Notes: a model not told the origin generated them from the letters alone. A stretch of 64,000 bases of DNA from Burkholderiales bacterium PBB6 (GCA_002255925.1 NKIH01000004.1:405651-469650); one strand, 5' to 3'; shown: positions 17,314-25,831, numbered from the stretch's first letter. Program-made: numbers and translations.

Positions 17314-18804
17314 ATGTCTACCCCTGCCTATGACGCGCTGACGCGCGATTTCCAGCGTCTCTACAACCTCGGCCACCTGCAAAGCATGGCGTCCTGGGAC
17401 CAGGCCGTGAACATGCCGCCCGGCGGCAATGAGGCCCGAGCCGCTGCGATGACCGAGATGGCAGCGCTGCTGCACCGACTGCGTACCGACCCCGCCCTGG
17501 CTGCGGCCCTGGAGCGTGCCGGCGGCGAAAGCCTGGACGACACCCAGCGCGCCAACCTGCGCGAAATGCGCCGCGATTGGGCGGAGGTCAATGGCCTGCC
17601 CGAAGCGCTGGTGGAGCGGGGCTCGATGGCCACGTCGCGGTGTGAGCACGCCTGGCGCAAGCAGCGCCCGGCCAATGACTGGGCCGGTTTCCTGCCCAAC
17701 CTGAAGGAAGTGCTGAGCGTGGCCCGCGAAGAGGCCCAGCGCCTGTCCGAGCGGCTGGGCGTGGCGCCCTACGACGCACTGATGGATCGGTTCGAGCCTG
17801 GCATGCGCAGCGACGTGGTGTCGCGGGTGTTTGGTGAGGTGCGCACCTGGTTGCCGGGCTTGATCCGCGACGTGATCGCTCGCCAATCGACGGAAGAGGT
17901 GCTGGCGCCGCAGGGGCCGTTCCCGGTGCCCGCCCAGCGCGCGCTGTGTGAGCAGTCGATGCGCCTGATGCAGTTCAATTTCGAGGCCGGTCGGCTGGAT
18001 GTCAGCACGCACCCGTTTTCGGGCGGTATGCCGGAAGACGTTCGTCTGACCACCCGGTTCTCGGACCATGAGTTCCTGACCAGCCTGATGGGCACGCTGC
18101 ACGAAACCGGCCACGGCCGCTATGAGCAGAACCTGCCGCGTCACTGGCTGGGCCAGCCGATGGCGCGTGCCCGCTCGATGGCCATCCATGAAAGCCAGAG
18201 CCTGTCGTTCGAGATGCAGCTGGGTGGTCACCCGGGCTTTGCCGGTTTGCTCGCGCCGCTGGTCCAGCAGGCGTTTGGTGATCAACCTGCGTTTTCAGCG
18301 CAGAACCTGAACCGCCTCATCACGCGGGTGAAGCCCGGCCTGATCCGTGTGGACGCGGACGAGGTGACCTACCCGGCGCACGTCATCCTGCGGTACGAGA
18401 TCGAGCGCGCGCTGATCGAAGGCCAGGCGGAAGCGGAAGACATTCCGGCCTTGTGGGACGAGCGCATGCAGGAGCTGCTGGGCATCGACACCCGCGGCAA
18501 CTTCAAGGACGGCCCGATGCAGGACGTGCACTGGCCGGCCGGCCTGTTTGGCTACTTCCCGTGTTACTCGCTCGGGGCGATGTACGCCGCGCAGTGGTTC
18601 GCAGCCATCCGCCGGGCACACCCTGACGTGGATGCGCGCATCGCCCAGGGTGATCTGGGCGTGGTGTTCGACTGGCTGTCGCAGCACATCTGGTCAGCGG
18701 GCAGCCGCTGGACCACCGATGAGCTGGCGCTGCGGGCGAGCGGCGAAACGCTCAACCCGGCGCATTTCAAGGCCCACCTGCAGACGCGCTATCTCGGCGC
18801 CTGA
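17314..18804 (+). CDS. Carboxypeptidase Taq-family metallopeptidase (M32)
   Basis: A zinc or cobalt carboxypeptidase of 496 residues. The metal-binding HEXXH is HETGH at residues 263-267, followed downstream by HESQSLSFE, which supplies the third ligand. The motif HPFSGG (about 233) and the C-terminal YFPCYSLGAMYAAQ are also M32 hallmarks. The family trims C-terminal residues from peptides in the cytoplasm, with broad specificity. The ATG at 17314 is chosen because homologues begin close to the sequence AYDALTRDFQRL. It is transcribed alone, and a short hairpin follows the stop. Confidence 0.94.
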   Translation: MSTPAYDALTRDFQRLYNLGHLQSMASWDQAVNMPPGGNEARAAAMTEMAALLHRLRTDPALAAALERAGGESLDDTQRANLREMRRDWAEVNGLPEALVERGSMATSRCEHAWRKQRPANDWAGFLPNLKEVLSVAREEAQRLSERLGVAPYDALMDRFEPGMRSDVVSRVFGEVRTWLPGLIRDVIARQSTEEVLAPQGPFPVPAQRALCEQSMRLMQFNFEAGRLDVSTHPFSGGMPEDVRLTTRFSDHEFLTSLMGTLHETGHGRYEQNLPRHWLGQPMARARSMAIHESQSLSFEMQLGGHPGFAGLLAPLVQQAFGDQPAFSAQNLNRLITRVKPGLIRVDADEVTYPAHVILRYEIERALIEGQAEAEDIPALWDERMQELLGIDTRGNFKDGPMQDVHWPAGLFGYFPCYSLGAMYAAQWFAAIRRAHPDVDARIAQGDLGVVFDWLSQHIWSAGSRWTTDELALRASGETLNPAHFKAHLQTRYLGA

Positions 18805-18809
18805 GGGGG

Positions 18810-18826
18810 CCGGGCGAAGCGCCCGG
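18810..18826. terminator. Stem-loop between convergent M32 peptidase and phasin genes
   Basis: Perfect 6-bp arms CCGGGC/GCCCGG with a five-base loop, located in the 30-bp gap between two convergent stops. There is no clear T run. It may serve both genes. Confidence 0.5.
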
Positions 18827-18834
18827 TGATGTGA

Positions 18835-19530
18835 TCAGCCTTCGGCCGGTGCGGGTGCAGCGGCGGCCGCGGGTGCCACCACCTTGGCCGCCTTGGCCGG
18901 CGCCTTCTTGGCAGCAGCCTTGGTCGCAAGAGCCTTCTTGGCTGGTGCAGCCGGTGCAGCCTTCACAGCCACCTTGGCAGCAGCCTTCTTCGGCGCAGCA
19001 GCCTTGGCAGCCGGCTTCGCGGCGGTCTTGGTCACGGCCTTGGTGGCTGCCTTGGCAGGAGCCGCAGCCTTGGCAGCCGGCTTCTTCTTCGCAGCTGCCT
19101 TCGGGGCGTTCAGGCCCAGGGCCGCTTCGATGGCCGCCAGGCGAGCCGACAGGCTGGCCACATCAGCGGCGGTCGGCACGCCCAGCTTGCCCATGGCCTT
19201 GGCCGTGCGCGATTCAAAAATCGATTCCAGCTTGTCCCACGAGGCACCGGCCTTGTTGGTCACTTCGCCGGCCATGGCGCTGACCTTGCCGGTCACGTCG
19301 CCCAGGCGCTCTTCGGCCACGGCCTGGGTCTTGCGCTGCAGGCTCACGCCTTCTTTCACCAGCGCTTCAAACACCTTGCCGCCTTCTTCCTGGGCCTTGG
19401 CAAAGGCACCCATGCCGGCCAGCCAGATCTGCTGGGCGGACGCCTTCACGGCACCGGCGAGCTGGCTGTCCAGCAGGCCTGCGGGGGAAGCAGCTTTCTG
19501 CTCAGCCATCTTCTTCAGCTTCTTGACCAT
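18835..19530 (-). CDS. Phasin-like polyhydroxyalkanoate granule-associated protein with histone H1-like tail
   Basis: A 231-residue protein with two parts. Residues 1-145 match the PhaF/PhaI phasin family: a helical, amphipathic region (AGAVKASAQQIWLAGMGAFAKAQEEG, then a heptad-rich stretch) that coats PHA granules. Residues about 150-231 are nearly all Ala, Lys and Pro (KAAAK, PAAKA, KKAPAKA), like the histone H1-type tail of Pseudomonas PhaF, which binds DNA and links granules to the nucleoid. The ATG at 19530 was chosen because the peptide VKKLKKMAEQ is the usual start and GGAAT precedes it. It is divergent from the reductase gene at 19759. No PHA synthase is in the window. Confidence 0.88.
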   Translation of the reverse strand: MVKKLKKMAEQKAASPAGLLDSQLAGAVKASAQQIWLAGMGAFAKAQEEGGKVFEALVKEGVSLQRKTQAVAEERLGDVTGKVSAMAGEVTNKAGASWDKLESIFESRTAKAMGKLGVPTAADVASLSARLAAIEAALGLNAPKAAAKKKPAAKAAAPAKAATKAVTKTAAKPAAKAAAPKKAAAKVAVKAAPAAPAKKALATKAAAKKAPAKAAKVVAPAAAAAPAPAEG

Positions 19531-19649
19531 GGGTGATTCCTTCAATGTCGTGGCATCAACAATCGGTGCGTGAACCGCCATGCCACCATGCGGTCGTCCG
19601 TCTTGAATTGAGTGTAGGAGGACGCTCTGGAGCCAACATCCTAATTCCC

Positions 19650-19665
19650 TAGGGGCCGGCCCCTA
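19650..19665. promoter_or_regulatory. Perfect 16-bp palindrome in phasin/reductase divergent region
   Basis: TAGGGGCCGGCCCCTA is perfectly symmetric and sits in the 228-bp region between two divergent genes of lipid or storage metabolism. It could be an operator shared by both promoters. No regulator gene adjoins it. No clear -35/-10 elements are visible in this region. Confidence 0.4.
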
Positions 19666-19758
19666 TCCCGGGTTAGCGCTCAGCCGGAGGCCGCGCGAGC
19701 TGTCCGAGAATCGATTGTCTGTTTTCTCTTCACGTCACTCTTGGTTCTGGAGGATCGC

Positions 19759-21756
19759 ATGCAGTATTTCGTGACCGGCGCGACCGGCTTCATCGGCAAA
19801 CGACTGGTGCGTCAACTGCTGTCGCGTCGTGGCAGCACCGTGTATTTCCTGGTTCGGCCGGGCAGCGAAGACAAGGCAGCGGCCTTGCTGAAAGACTGGG
19901 GTGTGAGCCGCCAGCGCGCGATCGCCGTGAGCGGTGACCTGACACAGCGCAAGCTCGGCGTGGCCGCCGACGTGATCAAGGGCCTGAAGGGCCAGATCGA
20001 CGCCGTCTATCACCTGGCCGCCGTCTACGACCTGGGCGCCGACGAAGAAGCGCAGGTGCATGTCAATGTGGAAGGTACCCGCAACGTCGTCGAGTTCGCC
20101 AAGGCGATCGACGCCGGCCACCTGCACCATGTGAGCTCGATCGCTGCGGCCGGGCTGTACGAGGGCGTGTTCCGCGAAGACATGTTCTCCGAGGCTGAGA
20201 ACCTCGATCACCCGTATTTCATGACCAAGCACGAGTCCGAGAAGATCGTGCGCACCGAATCGAAGGTGCCGTGGACGGTGTACCGACCGGCGATGGTGGT
20301 GGGCGACTCCACCACCGGCGAGATGGACAAGATCGACGGCCCGTATTACTTCTTCAAGCTGATCCAGCGCATGCGTCAGATCCTGCCGCCGTGGATGCCT
20401 GCGGTCGGCCTGGAAGGTGGCCGCATCAACATCGTGCCAGTCGACTTCGTGGTGGCGGCGCTCGACCACATCAGCCATTCGAAGCAGCCGCTGAAGGGCA
20501 AGTGCTTCCATCTGGTCGACCCGACCGGCTACCGCGTGGGCGACGTGCTCGACATCTTCAGCAAGGCGGCGCACGCCCCGAAGATGAACCTGTTCGTCAA
20601 CGCCGCGCTGCTGGGCTTCATTCCGCGCAGCGTGACCAAGGGTCTGCTGGCGCTGGCACCGGTGCGCCGCGTGCGCAACGCGGTGATGAAGGACCTGGGC
20701 CTGCCCGAGGACATCCTCACCTTCATCAACTACCCGACGCGCTTTGACTGCCGCGAAACCCAGGCTGCACTGAAGGGCTCGGGCATTACTTGCCCGAACC
20801 TGCACGACTACGCCTGGCGCCTGTGGGACTACTGGGAGCGTCATCTCGACCCGGCGCTGTTCATCGACCGCACGCTGAAGGGCACGGTGGGTGGCAAGGT
20901 GGTGCTGGTCACTGGCGGCTCGTCCGGCATTGGCTTGGCCGCGGCGATGAAGTTCGCCGAGGCGGGCGCCATCACCGTGATCTGCGCGCGCGATGAAATC
21001 AAGCTGCAGGAAGCGGTGACGCTCATCCGCGAGCACGCTGGCAAGGACGCGCAGGTGCACAGCATCGCGGCCGACATCGCCAGCGAGGAAAGCTGCGGGG
21101 CGATGCTTGCGACCATCGAGAGCCAGTTCGGCGGCGTGGACTTCCTGATCAACAACGCCGGCCGTTCTATCCGCCGCGCCATCGAGAGCAGCTACGAGCG
21201 CTTTCACGATTACGAACGCACGATGCAGCTGAACTACTTCGGCTGTCTGCGGGTGACGATGGGCCTGCTGCCCGGCATGGTGCGCAAGCGCCGCGGCCAT
21301 GTGGTGAACATCAGCTCGATCGGTGTGCTGACCAATGCACCGCGCTTCTCGGCCTACGTGGCCAGCAAGGCCGCGCTGGATGCCTGGACGCGTTGCGCCT
21401 CCAGCGAGTTTGCTGACCAGGGCGTGACCTTCACCACCATCAACATGCCGCTGGTGCGCACGCCGATGATCGCGCCCACGAAGATCTACAACAACGTGCC
21501 GACGCTGTCGCCGGAAGAGGCCGCCGACATGATCGCCCAGGCCTGCATCGACAAGCCGGTGCGCATCGCCACCCGCCTGGGCATCACCGGCCAGGTGATG
21601 CATGCGCTGGTGCCGCGCGTGGCGCAGATCATGATGAACACCAGCTTCCGCATGTTCCCTGACTCCGAGGCGGCCAAGGGTGACAAGCTGGATCGCCCCA
21701 AGTTGTCACCGGAAGCCGTGGCGTTCCAGCAGATGATGCGCGGCATTCACTTCTGA
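19759..21756 (+). CDS. Two-domain SDR oxidoreductase, probable alcohol-forming fatty acyl-CoA reductase
   Basis: A 665-residue fusion of two Rossmann domains. The N-terminal extended SDR domain (TGATGFIG at 6-13, YxxxK as YFMTK) is followed from about residue 380 by a classical SDR domain (TGGSSGIG, then SAYVASKAALD). Length, domain order and long runs (RSIRR, TMQLNYFG, HVVNISSIGVLTNAPRFSAY, MPLVRTPMIAPTKIYNNVPT) match the Marinobacter fatty acyl-CoA reductase as I remember it, which reduces long-chain acyl-CoA to the alcohol with NADPH for wax ester synthesis. GGAGG precedes the ATG. Its stop overlaps the convergent CDF gene. Substrate is inferred, and no wax synthase is in the window. Confidence 0.8.
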   Translation: MQYFVTGATGFIGKRLVRQLLSRRGSTVYFLVRPGSEDKAAALLKDWGVSRQRAIAVSGDLTQRKLGVAADVIKGLKGQIDAVYHLAAVYDLGADEEAQVHVNVEGTRNVVEFAKAIDAGHLHHVSSIAAAGLYEGVFREDMFSEAENLDHPYFMTKHESEKIVRTESKVPWTVYRPAMVVGDSTTGEMDKIDGPYYFFKLIQRMRQILPPWMPAVGLEGGRINIVPVDFVVAALDHISHSKQPLKGKCFHLVDPTGYRVGDVLDIFSKAAHAPKMNLFVNAALLGFIPRSVTKGLLALAPVRRVRNAVMKDLGLPEDILTFINYPTRFDCRETQAALKGSGITCPNLHDYAWRLWDYWERHLDPALFIDRTLKGTVGGKVVLVTGGSSGIGLAAAMKFAEAGAITVICARDEIKLQEAVTLIREHAGKDAQVHSIAADIASEESCGAMLATIESQFGGVDFLINNAGRSIRRAIESSYERFHDYERTMQLNYFGCLRVTMGLLPGMVRKRRGHVVNISSIGVLTNAPRFSAYVASKAALDAWTRCASSEFADQGVTFTTINMPLVRTPMIAPTKIYNNVPTLSPEEAADMIAQACIDKPVRIATRLGITGQVMHALVPRVAQIMMNTSFRMFPDSEAAKGDKLDRPKLSPEAVAFQQMMRGIHF

Positions 21757-22466
21757 GCTTGCTGCAACTCCGCCCTGGCGTGTGGCAACACCCGCAGGGC
21801 GGCGTTCAGCCCCAGGCCGGCCATCAGCCCGGCCACGGCCAGATCAGGCCAGACCGTGCCGGTGCCGAACACGCCGACGGCAGCCAGCATCACCGCCACA
21901 TTGCCGATGGCGTCGTTGCGGCTGCACAGCCACACGCTGCGCATGTTGGCGTCACCGTCACGGTAGGCGTAGAGCATCAGCGCCACGCCGAGGTTGACGG
22001 CCAGCGCCAGGGCGCCGGTCAGGCCCATCGTCATGGGCTCAGGCGGCGCGCCGTTCATCACGGCCCACACCACCCGGGCCAGCACCAGCACGCCGAAGCT
22101 CGCCATCGCGGCGGCCTTCAGCAGCGCGGCGCGTGCGCGCCACACGGCGGCCCAGCCCAGCACCATCAAGGAGATGGCGTAGCTGGCTGCGTCCCCCGCG
22201 AAGTCGAGGGCGTCGGCCCACAAGGCCACTGAGCCGCTGCGCACGCCCAGGCCCACTTCGAGCAGGAACATGCCGCCGTTCAAGGCCAGTGCCCACCACA
22301 GCACCTTGCGCAGGGCCGGATTGCTGGCGAAGCTGGCGCCGTGGTCGTGGTCATGCCCGCCGTGGTCATGGCCGTGGCTGCAGGTGTGGCCAGCCGCCGG
22401 GGCGGGGTGATGGTGGGTATGGTGATCGGCGTGATCAGCGTGTGGATCGGCGTGGTGGTGAGGCAT
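21747..22466 (-). CDS. Cation diffusion facilitator-type transporter
   Basis: A 239-residue protein with a His/Asp-rich cytoplasmic N-terminus (runs such as HHHADPHADHADHH and HGHDHGGHDHDHG) and six hydrophobic segments, a CDF exporter architecture. The helix-2 metal motif DxxxD appears as DFAGD. The usual helix-5 HxxxD is replaced by CSRND, so the first ligand position is Cys. There is no long cytoplasmic C-terminal domain. The divergent MerR-family gene and a MerR-type promoter directly upstream indicate metal-induced expression, and Cd, Pb, Zn or Co are plausible substrates. The ATG at 22466 has a good AGGA ribosome binding site. Confidence 0.87.
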   Translation of the reverse strand: MPHHHADPHADHADHHTHHHPAPAAGHTCSHGHDHGGHDHDHGASFASNPALRKVLWWALALNGGMFLLEVGLGVRSGSVALWADALDFAGDAASYAISLMVLGWAAVWRARAALLKAAAMASFGVLVLARVVWAVMNGAPPEPMTMGLTGALALAVNLGVALMLYAYRDGDANMRSVWLCSRNDAIGNVAVMLAAVGVFGTGTVWPDLAVAGLMAGLGLNAALRVLPHARAELQQAQK

Positions 22467-22487
22467 GGAATTTCCTTCTGAGGCATC

Positions 22488-22518
22488 ATTGAAAACCATG
22501 AAGCCACTTGAAGGTCAA
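22488..22518 (-). promoter_or_regulatory. MerR-type promoter and operator for the CDF transporter
   Basis: Reading toward the transporter gene, a -35 TTGACC (22513-22518) and a -10 TTCAAT (22488-22493) are separated by 19 bp, the over-long spacer typical of MerR-activated promoters. The spacer is filled by a 21-bp dyad at 22495-22515 with 7 of 10 symmetric pairs (ACCnTnAAG...CTTnAnGGT), the usual MerR operator form. The transporter start is 22 bp downstream of the -10 element. Confidence 0.72.
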
Positions 22519-22977
22519 GCGCCTGACCACACCACTGGCGCGGCGCTGCGCATCGGCGAGCTGTCGCGTCACACCGGCCTGAGCACGGCCAGCATCCGGT
22601 TTTATGAGCAGCAAGGCCTGCTGCCGCCGCCCGTGAGGCTGGCGAACAACTACCGTTTGTACGGGCTGGAGGCCCTGAAGCGCCTGCAGTTCATCGCCCA
22701 GTGCCGTGCGCTGGACATGAGCCTGGACGAAGTGCGCTCACTGCTGGCCCATGAGGCCGCCCCGGGCGACCACGCCGCGCACGAGGTGATCGACGAGCAC
22801 CTGGCGCATGTGCGCGAGCGGCTGGCGGCGCTGCAGTCGCTGGAAAGCCGGCTGCTGGCCTTGCGGGCCAGCTGCTGTGCCGGCCCTACGGACGCCTGCG
22901 GCGTGGTGCAGGCGATTGGTGACATGGGGCTGGAGGCCGCGGCCACCCACCGGGGGGCGGTGCACCGCGGCGCCTGA
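22498..22977 (+). CDS. MerR-family metal-responsive regulator (CadR/PbrR-like)
   Basis: A 159-residue MerR protein. The winged helix-turn-helix begins at [41 protein letters not shown] and [29 protein letters not shown] follow the CadR/PbrR pattern, with Cys residues in the CRALD motif and near the C-terminus as probable Cd/Pb ligands. The start is doubtful: the ATG at 22498 adds about 17 residues before the wing and lies inside the operator; no other ATG exists until deep in the domain. Translation might be leaderless. It is divergent from the CDF gene it presumably activates. Confidence 0.88.
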   Translation: MKPLEGQAPDHTTGAALRIGELSRHTGLSTASIRFYEQQGLLPPPVRLANNYRLYGLEALKRLQFIAQCRALDMSLDEVRSLLAHEAAPGDHAAHEVIDEHLAHVRERLAALQSLESRLLALRASCCAGPTDACGVVQAIGDMGLEAAATHRGAVHRGA

Positions 22978-22990
22978 GCGCCGGGCGGTA

Positions 22991-23314
22991 TCAGCGCTTG
23001 CGGATCTCGGTGACCACGTACTGGCCACCGACCTTGTCGGCCGTGAAGGTCACGGCGTCACCTTCGGCCAGGCCGTCGAGCAGCGTGGCGGGTTGGGCGC
23101 GGAACACCATGGTCATCGGCGGCATGTCGAGGTTCTTGATCTCGCCGTGCTTCAGCGTGACCTTGGCCTGCGCCTTGTCGATCTTGCGCACTTCGCCGTC
23201 TGCCGCGTGGGCCGACACGGCGGCTGCCAGCAGCGTCAACGCCACCAGCGCGCCGGTCAGCGGGGCGGTCAGCCAGCGGGTGTGCGGGGCAGAAGTGACA
23301 GAGGTGTGGCGCAT
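22991..23314 (-). CDS. Periplasmic CusF-like metal-binding protein
   Basis: A 107-residue protein with a signal peptide (hydrophobic run [17 protein letters not shown] ending in AHA-A) and a CusF-type small beta-barrel. In CusF the Cu(I)/Ag(I) site uses His36, Trp44, Met47 and Met49; the matching stretch here is [17 protein letters not shown], so His and both Met residues are kept while the Trp position holds Met. It probably delivers copper or silver to an efflux system, but no CusA-type pump is adjacent. GGAG precedes the ATG at 23314. It converges with the MerR-family gene. Confidence 0.85.
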   Translation of the reverse strand: MRHTSVTSAPHTRWLTAPLTGALVALTLLAAAVSAHAADGEVRKIDKAQAKVTLKHGEIKNLDMPPMTMVFRAQPATLLDGLAEGDAVTFTADKVGGQYVVTEIRKR

Positions 23315-23494
23315 CGAATTCTCCTTGGGTACTCCAACAACGGACAGCTTATCAAGGTGGACGACATGCCCGCACACAAAGTTCCCGCTTCGCCCTCGGG
23401 CGGGCCCAGCTTGCTCTCTAAAATGCAGGCATCGACGCCGGGATCTCCGGCAGCTTCTTCCAACCTTTCACGCCAGCCCGGGCCCCACATCGCC

Positions 23495-24403
23495 ATGAGC
23501 CAAGCCGACATCCAACCTTCGCTTGACCACATCCAGCCTCGCGAGAAGGCTGAGATCCTTGCGCAGGCGCTGCCCTACATCCGCAAGTACCACGGCAAGA
23601 CGCTGGTCATCAAGTACGGCGGCAACGCCATGACCGACCCGGCCCTGCAGCAAGACTTCGCCGAAGACATCGTGCTGCTGAAGCTGGTGGGCATGAACCC
23701 GGTGGTGGTGCACGGCGGCGGCCCGCAGATCGATGAAGCCCTGAACCGCCTGGGCAAGAAGGGCACCTTCATCCAGGGCATGCGCGTCACCGACGAAGAA
23801 ACCATGGAAGTGGTGGAGTGGGTGCTGGGCGGCGAGGTTCAGCAGGACATCGTCGGCCTGATCAACGCCGCCGGCGGCAAGGCCGTGGGCCTGACCGGCC
23901 GCGACGGCGGCATGATCCGCGCCCGCAAGCTCAAGATGCTCGACAAGGACGACCCGTCGAAGGAACACGATGTGGGCCAGGTCGGCGAGATCGAGTCGAT
24001 CGACCCGAGCGTGGTGAAGGCGCTGCAGGACGACGCCTTCATTCCCGTCATCAGCCCGATCGGCTTCGGCGAGAACAACGAGAGCTACAACATCAACGCC
24101 GACGTGGTGGCGGCCAAGCTGGCCACCATCCTGAAGGCCGAGAAGCTGCTGATGCTGACCAACATCAGCGGTGTGCTCGACAAGCAAGGTGAGTTGCTGA
24201 CCGACCTGACGGCCCGCCGCATCGACGAGCTGTTTGCCGACGGCACCATCAGCGGCGGCATGCTGCCGAAGATCGCCGGCGCGCTGGACGCGGCCAAGAG
24301 CGGCGTGAACGCCGTGCACATCATCGACGGCCGCGTGCCGCACGCGCTGCTGCTGGAAATCCTGACCGAGCAGGCCTTCGGCACGATGATCCGTTCGCAC
24401 TGA
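23495..24403 (+). CDS. argB: Acetylglutamate kinase ArgB
   Basis: Phosphorylates N-acetylglutamate in arginine synthesis. At 302 residues it has the family pattern: [12 protein letters not shown] for ATP-phosphate binding, [10 protein letters not shown] for the substrate, [22 protein letters not shown] and LTNISGVLD. The ATG at 23495 gives the sequence [21 protein letters not shown], typical of Burkholderiales ArgB with an N-terminal helix associated with hexamer formation and arginine feedback. The frame is open upstream, but that sequence is not conserved. A 180-bp region upstream holds its promoter, without a clear consensus. Confidence 0.97.
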   Translation: MSQADIQPSLDHIQPREKAEILAQALPYIRKYHGKTLVIKYGGNAMTDPALQQDFAEDIVLLKLVGMNPVVVHGGGPQIDEALNRLGKKGTFIQGMRVTDEETMEVVEWVLGGEVQQDIVGLINAAGGKAVGLTGRDGGMIRARKLKMLDKDDPSKEHDVGQVGEIESIDPSVVKALQDDAFIPVISPIGFGENNESYNINADVVAAKLATILKAEKLLMLTNISGVLDKQGELLTDLTARRIDELFADGTISGGMLPKIAGALDAAKSGVNAVHIIDGRVPHALLLEILTEQAFGTMIRSH

Positions 24404-24419
24404 GTGCGGGTGGGCCGGC

Positions 24420-25130
24420 ATGACCGAGCGTGGGCGCCTGGCCCGAGACCCAGGCACCGTGTGGCTGTTTGACCTCGACAACACGCTGCACAACGCATCG
24501 GTCTCGGCGTTCAAGCACCTCGACCGCTCGATGAACAGCTACATCGAGCGCCACGTGGGCGTGAGCGCCGAGCAGGCCAACCACCTGCGGGCGCATTACT
24601 GGCACCGTTACGGCGCCACGCTGCTGGGCCTGATCCGCCACCACGGCGTGAAAATCGACCACTTCCTGCACCACACGCATGTGTTGCCGACGCTGGAACA
24701 AGACGTCGTCACCCATGCCCACGATGTGGCGGCCGTGCGTCGCCTGGCCGGGCGCAAATACATCCTCACCAATGCACCACTCGCTTACACCGAGCGGGTG
24801 CTGGGCGCGCTGAAGATGCGCGGTCTGTTCGACGGCATCATCAGCATCGAGCAGATGACCATGTTCGGCGAGCTCAGGCCCAAGCCGGACGCGCGCATGT
24901 TCCGCACGCTGGCAGTGAAGCTGGGCGTGCCTCCCGGCCGCTGCGTGCTGGTGGAAGACACCCTGGCGCACCAGAAGGCCGCACGCAGCGTTGGCATGCG
25001 TTGCGTGTGGATGCAGCGCTGGGTGAAGCTTGGCAGCCACGGTCCCGAGCTCGGTGTTTATCTCCACCGGAAGCCGGCATACGTGTGTGCCAGAATCAAC
25101 TCGCTCAACCAGTTGCACCGCGCCCTGTGA
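24420..25130 (+). CDS. HAD-family phosphatase, pyrimidine 5'-nucleotidase type
   Basis: A 236-residue haloacid dehalogenase enzyme. Motif I is FDLDNTLH (Asp18 nucleophile, Asp20 acid/base), motif II includes the T of ILTNAPLAYTERVL, and the K and D motifs are RPKPDARMF and CVLVEDTLAH. The sequence fits the Sdt1/YjjG-like pyrimidine 5'-nucleotidase subgroup, often found between argB and slmA in Burkholderiales. It lies 16 bp after argB, and its stop overlaps the slmA start by 1 bp, so the three genes are likely one operon. The exact substrate is not known from sequence. Confidence 0.88.
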   Translation: MTERGRLARDPGTVWLFDLDNTLHNASVSAFKHLDRSMNSYIERHVGVSAEQANHLRAHYWHRYGATLLGLIRHHGVKIDHFLHHTHVLPTLEQDVVTHAHDVAAVRRLAGRKYILTNAPLAYTERVLGALKMRGLFDGIISIEQMTMFGELRPKPDARMFRTLAVKLGVPPGRCVLVEDTLAHQKAARSVGMRCVWMQRWVKLGSHGPELGVYLHRKPAYVCARINSLNQLHRAL

Positions 25131-25831
25131 TGTCAGATTTGCCTGAAGTGCCCATGCCGGACGAAGCGCTACCGCTCGCCGGGACATCCAGCGATGTCGA
25201 TGCCGCTGCCCCGGACACCGCCACCGCGGTGGCCGCTGCCGCGCCGCCTGCGCGCAAGCGCCCTCGGCCCGGTGAGCGCCGTGTGCAGATCCTGCAGACG
25301 CTGGCGGAAATGCTCCAGCAGCCTGGCGCTGATCGCATCACCACCGCGGCCCTGGCGGCCAAGCTGGAGGTGAGCGAAGCCGCGCTGTACCGGCATTTCG
25401 CCAGCAAGGCGCAGATGTTCGAGGGCTTGATCGAGTTCATCGAATCCACCGTCTTCAGCCTGATCAACCAGATCGCCGAGCGTGAAACCAGCGGGGCCGT
25501 TCAAGCACAGCGCATCACCCAGATGCTGCTGCAGTTTGGCGAGAAGAACCCCGGCATGGCCCGGGTGATGGTGGGCGATGCGCTGGTCTTCGAGAACGAC
25601 CGACTCAGCGTGCGCATGAACCAGTTCTTCGACCGCATCGAGTCGCAGCTGCGCCAGAGCCTCAAGGCCAGCGCAGATGCCGCCGGCTCGGCCACGCCCA
25701 CCGTCACGGCCAACGGCCAGGCCTCGGCACTGACCGCCTTCATCATCGGCCGCCTGCAGCGCTTCGCGCGCTCGGGCTTTCGCCGCAGTCCCACCGAGCA
25801 GCTCGACGTGGCGCTGGCGCTGCTGACCTGA
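25130..25831 (+). CDS. slmA: Nucleoid occlusion factor SlmA
   Basis: A TetR-fold DNA-binding protein that binds FtsZ and blocks Z-ring assembly over the chromosome. The 233-residue product has a low-complexity Pro/Ala leader of about 40 residues, then the SlmA-type domain RRVQILQTLAEMLQQPG, ITTAALAAKLEVSEAALYRHFASKAQMFEGLI, and the continuation IESTVFSLINQI. Those blocks distinguish SlmA from ordinary TetR repressors. The start at 25130 overlaps the upstream stop (TGATG), implying translational coupling. An insert rich in Ala/Thr (about residues 183-200) is not usual in enteric SlmA. Confidence 0.93.
   Translation: MSDLPEVPMPDEALPLAGTSSDVDAAAPDTATAVAAAAPPARKRPRPGERRVQILQTLAEMLQQPGADRITTAALAAKLEVSEAALYRHFASKAQMFEGLIEFIESTVFSLINQIAERETSGAVQAQRITQMLLQFGEKNPGMARVMVGDALVFENDRLSVRMNQFFDRIESQLRQSLKASADAAGSATPTVTANGQASALTAFIIGRLQRFARSGFRRSPTEQLDVALALLT

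Noticed and set aside
18835..19100. DNA repeat array or CRISPR-like signal in the phasin gene tail
   Set aside because: The repeated bases encode Ala/Lys/Pro repeats in the correct frame; units are irregular and there are no spacers.
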